Below are positions 7,119 to 7,810 of a stretch of 7,810 nucleotides of DNA, one piece after another (the stretch's first letter is position 1; every line of letters starts with the position of its first letter). Below the pieces are notes generated by a model. The model had not been told where the DNA came from. It saw nothing but the letters and a program-made list of their open reading frames with translations, and did not search any database. Source of the DNA: CAZVIK01 sp964627045. Lineage in GTDB: Bacteria > Acidobacteriota > Terriglobia > Bryobacterales > Bryobacteraceae. The position numbers and the translations under genes were made by a program. The stretch spans positions 1 to 7,810 of the forward strand of contig CAZVIK010000189.1 in assembly GCA_964627045.1 (NCBI GenBank), written 5' to 3'.

Positions 7119-7128
7119 GTTCACACGG

Positions 7129-7410
7129 TCAGGCGGCTTCCAACACGCGCATCTCGATGCGTAGGCCCGCGGCTGTCGCCATATTCACCAGCGCGTCGAG
7201 GGCGAACAGGTTGATCTTGCCACGCATCAGGTCGGAAACGCGCGGCTGCGTCACGCCGAAAAGCCGGGCCGCCTGCGCCTGGCTCAACCCGGCGCGCGCG
7301 ATGTGGTCTTTTAAGGCGATCATCAGTTCCGAGCGCAGCTTCATGTTGGCGGCCTGCTCGGGCGTGCTCTCGATGGCATCCCAGACACTGTTGAAACGGT
7401 CCTTTTTCAT
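7129..7410 (-). CDS. HigA-like antitoxin, XRE-family helix-turn-helix protein
   Basis: This is a 93-residue protein with a helix-turn-helix at about residues 42-64 (LSQAQAARLFGVTQPRVSDL), followed by MRGKINLFALDALVNMATAAG. The motif and length fit the small XRE proteins paired with Gp49/HigB-type toxins. Such antitoxins bind and neutralise the toxin and repress their own operon. Its ATG overlaps the toxin's stop in ATGA, and AAGGAG (7419-7424) inside the toxin's end lies eight bases upstream, so translation is probably coupled. It is cytoplasmic. The family is clear; the name HigA is by analogy. A solitary phage-type regulator is less likely given the partner gene. Confidence 0.88.
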   Translation of the reverse strand: MKKDRFNSVWDAIESTPEQAANMKLRSELMIALKDHIARAGLSQAQAARLFGVTQPRVSDLMRGKINLFALDALVNMATAAGLRIEMRVLEAA

Positions 7411-7745
7411 TGCCCTAGCTCCTTCGACAACTCGCGGTAACGCTTAGCCGCAAGCTCCAGATCCGCCCTGCTGGTTTTCCCGGTCTTCTTCTGGAAGCAG
7501 TGCAACACGTAGATCGCATCGGCGAATTTCGCCATGTAGAGGACCCGGAACGCGCCGGCTTCATCTCGAATTCGAATCTCGTTGACACCCCGGCCTACCG
7601 TGTTCATCGGCTTCCATTCCTCCGGCTCCCGGCCATGCTGCACCCGATCCAACTGGTGACCGGCCTCGCGCCTAGCCGTCAGCGGGAAGGCGCGCAGGTC
7701 TTCGAGGGAACTGCCCCGAAACTCGACAGGCTTGGAGTCCGCCAC
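7407..7745 (-). CDS. Gp49/HigB-like toxin of the RelE/ParE superfamily
   Basis: This 112-residue protein has the core of Gp49-like toxins: SSLEDLRAFP (12-21), then GVNEIRIRDEAGAFRVLYMAKF (53-74) and AIYVLHCFQKKTGKT (77-91). The final basic and aromatic strand FQKKTxKT is typical. Relatives are ribosome-associated mRNA endonucleases, and basic residues in this strand are usually needed for activity, so the toxin looks intact. The gene precedes its antitoxin, the HigBA order, with a four-base overlap. The start is a GTG at 7745. I see no Shine-Dalgarno ahead of it, and the frame stays open to the window edge, so the start is the least certain part. KPVEF at residues 5-9 matches where relatives usually begin, which supports 7745. 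Confidence 0.88.
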   Translation of the reverse strand: MADSKPVEFRGSSLEDLRAFPLTARREAGHQLDRVQHGREPEEWKPMNTVGRGVNEIRIRDEAGAFRVLYMAKFADAIYVLHCFQKKTGKTSRADLELAAKRYRELSKELGQ

Positions 7746-7747
7746 GT

Positions 7748-7776
7748 CTAATAATATCCACAGTTTTGTATGTCCA
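7748..7776 (-). promoter_or_regulatory. Possible promoter of the toxin-antitoxin operon (weak)
   Basis: This is an AT-rich patch in otherwise GC-rich DNA. On the - strand, TGGACA (7771-7776) and TATTAG (7748-7753) are 17 bases apart and resemble -35 and -10 boxes. The -10 box almost touches the GTG at 7745, so transcription would start inside the gene. Either the boxes are wrong or the patch is an operator. Confidence 0.25.
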
Positions 7777-7810
7777 TGGACGGGCCGGACCTGCCATTGA
7801 ACCCCTCCGG

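Noticed and set aside
5943..7214. A 423-residue open frame on the + strand
   Set aside because: It is antisense to the isomerase-like gene and runs across the gap into the antitoxin. Its Arg/Gly-rich composition has no recognisable motif.
7748..7777. A nine-codon frame (MDIQNCGYY) ahead of the toxin
   Set aside because: It is too short, has no Shine-Dalgarno, and cannot be told from chance.

Overview
The window is high-GC bacterial DNA. Two neighbouring genes encode Tat-exported sugar enzymes: a Gfo/Idh/MocA oxidoreductase and a xylose-isomerase-like TIM barrel. Both carry Gly/Ala/Pro-rich inserts. This style is common in soil Acidobacteriota of the Solibacter/Bryobacter type and in some planctomycetes. 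I favour Acidobacteriota, but that is inference from gene style only; no marker gene is present.

Left part (1-1737, + strand, visibly less GC-rich than the rest). The window opens inside a gene for an inositol-monophosphatase-superfamily protein (CysQ/PAP-phosphatase-like), cut at its first metal-binding motif. It is followed by a gene of unknown family. The reading frame of the second gene is open right back to the stop of the first, with no ordinary start codon in the first 183 bases. Bases 1738-2118 hold no recognisable gene and separate this pair from the convergent block to the right.

Middle part (2119-6848, - strand). Three genes, read right to left, look like a sugar-catabolism operon acting outside the cytoplasm. 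They are a Tat-signal sugar phosphate isomerase/epimerase-like protein (6833-5772), a Tat-signal Gfo/Idh/MocA oxidoreductase (5747-4044, 24 bases further on), and a Sec-signal TIM-barrel protein resembling glycoside-hydrolase-like families (3924-2119, after a 119-base gap). Each has a clear Shine-Dalgarno sequence. A plausible joint role is oxidation and cleavage of a glycoside, for example through 3-keto-sugar chemistry, but no substrate can be read from the sequence.

Right part (6849-7810). A 280-base gap contains an imperfect 19-base direct repeat and a perfect GC-rich hairpin. Beyond it lies a two-gene toxin-antitoxin module on the - strand, toxin first: a Gp49/HigB-like RelE-superfamily toxin and a HigA-like helix-turn-helix antitoxin that overlap by four bases.

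I see no tRNA, rRNA, CRISPR array, transposase or phage structural gene. The parts least explained by known families are the orphan gene at 592-1737 with its missing start codon, and the Gly/Ala/Pro inserts shared by the two sugar enzymes.
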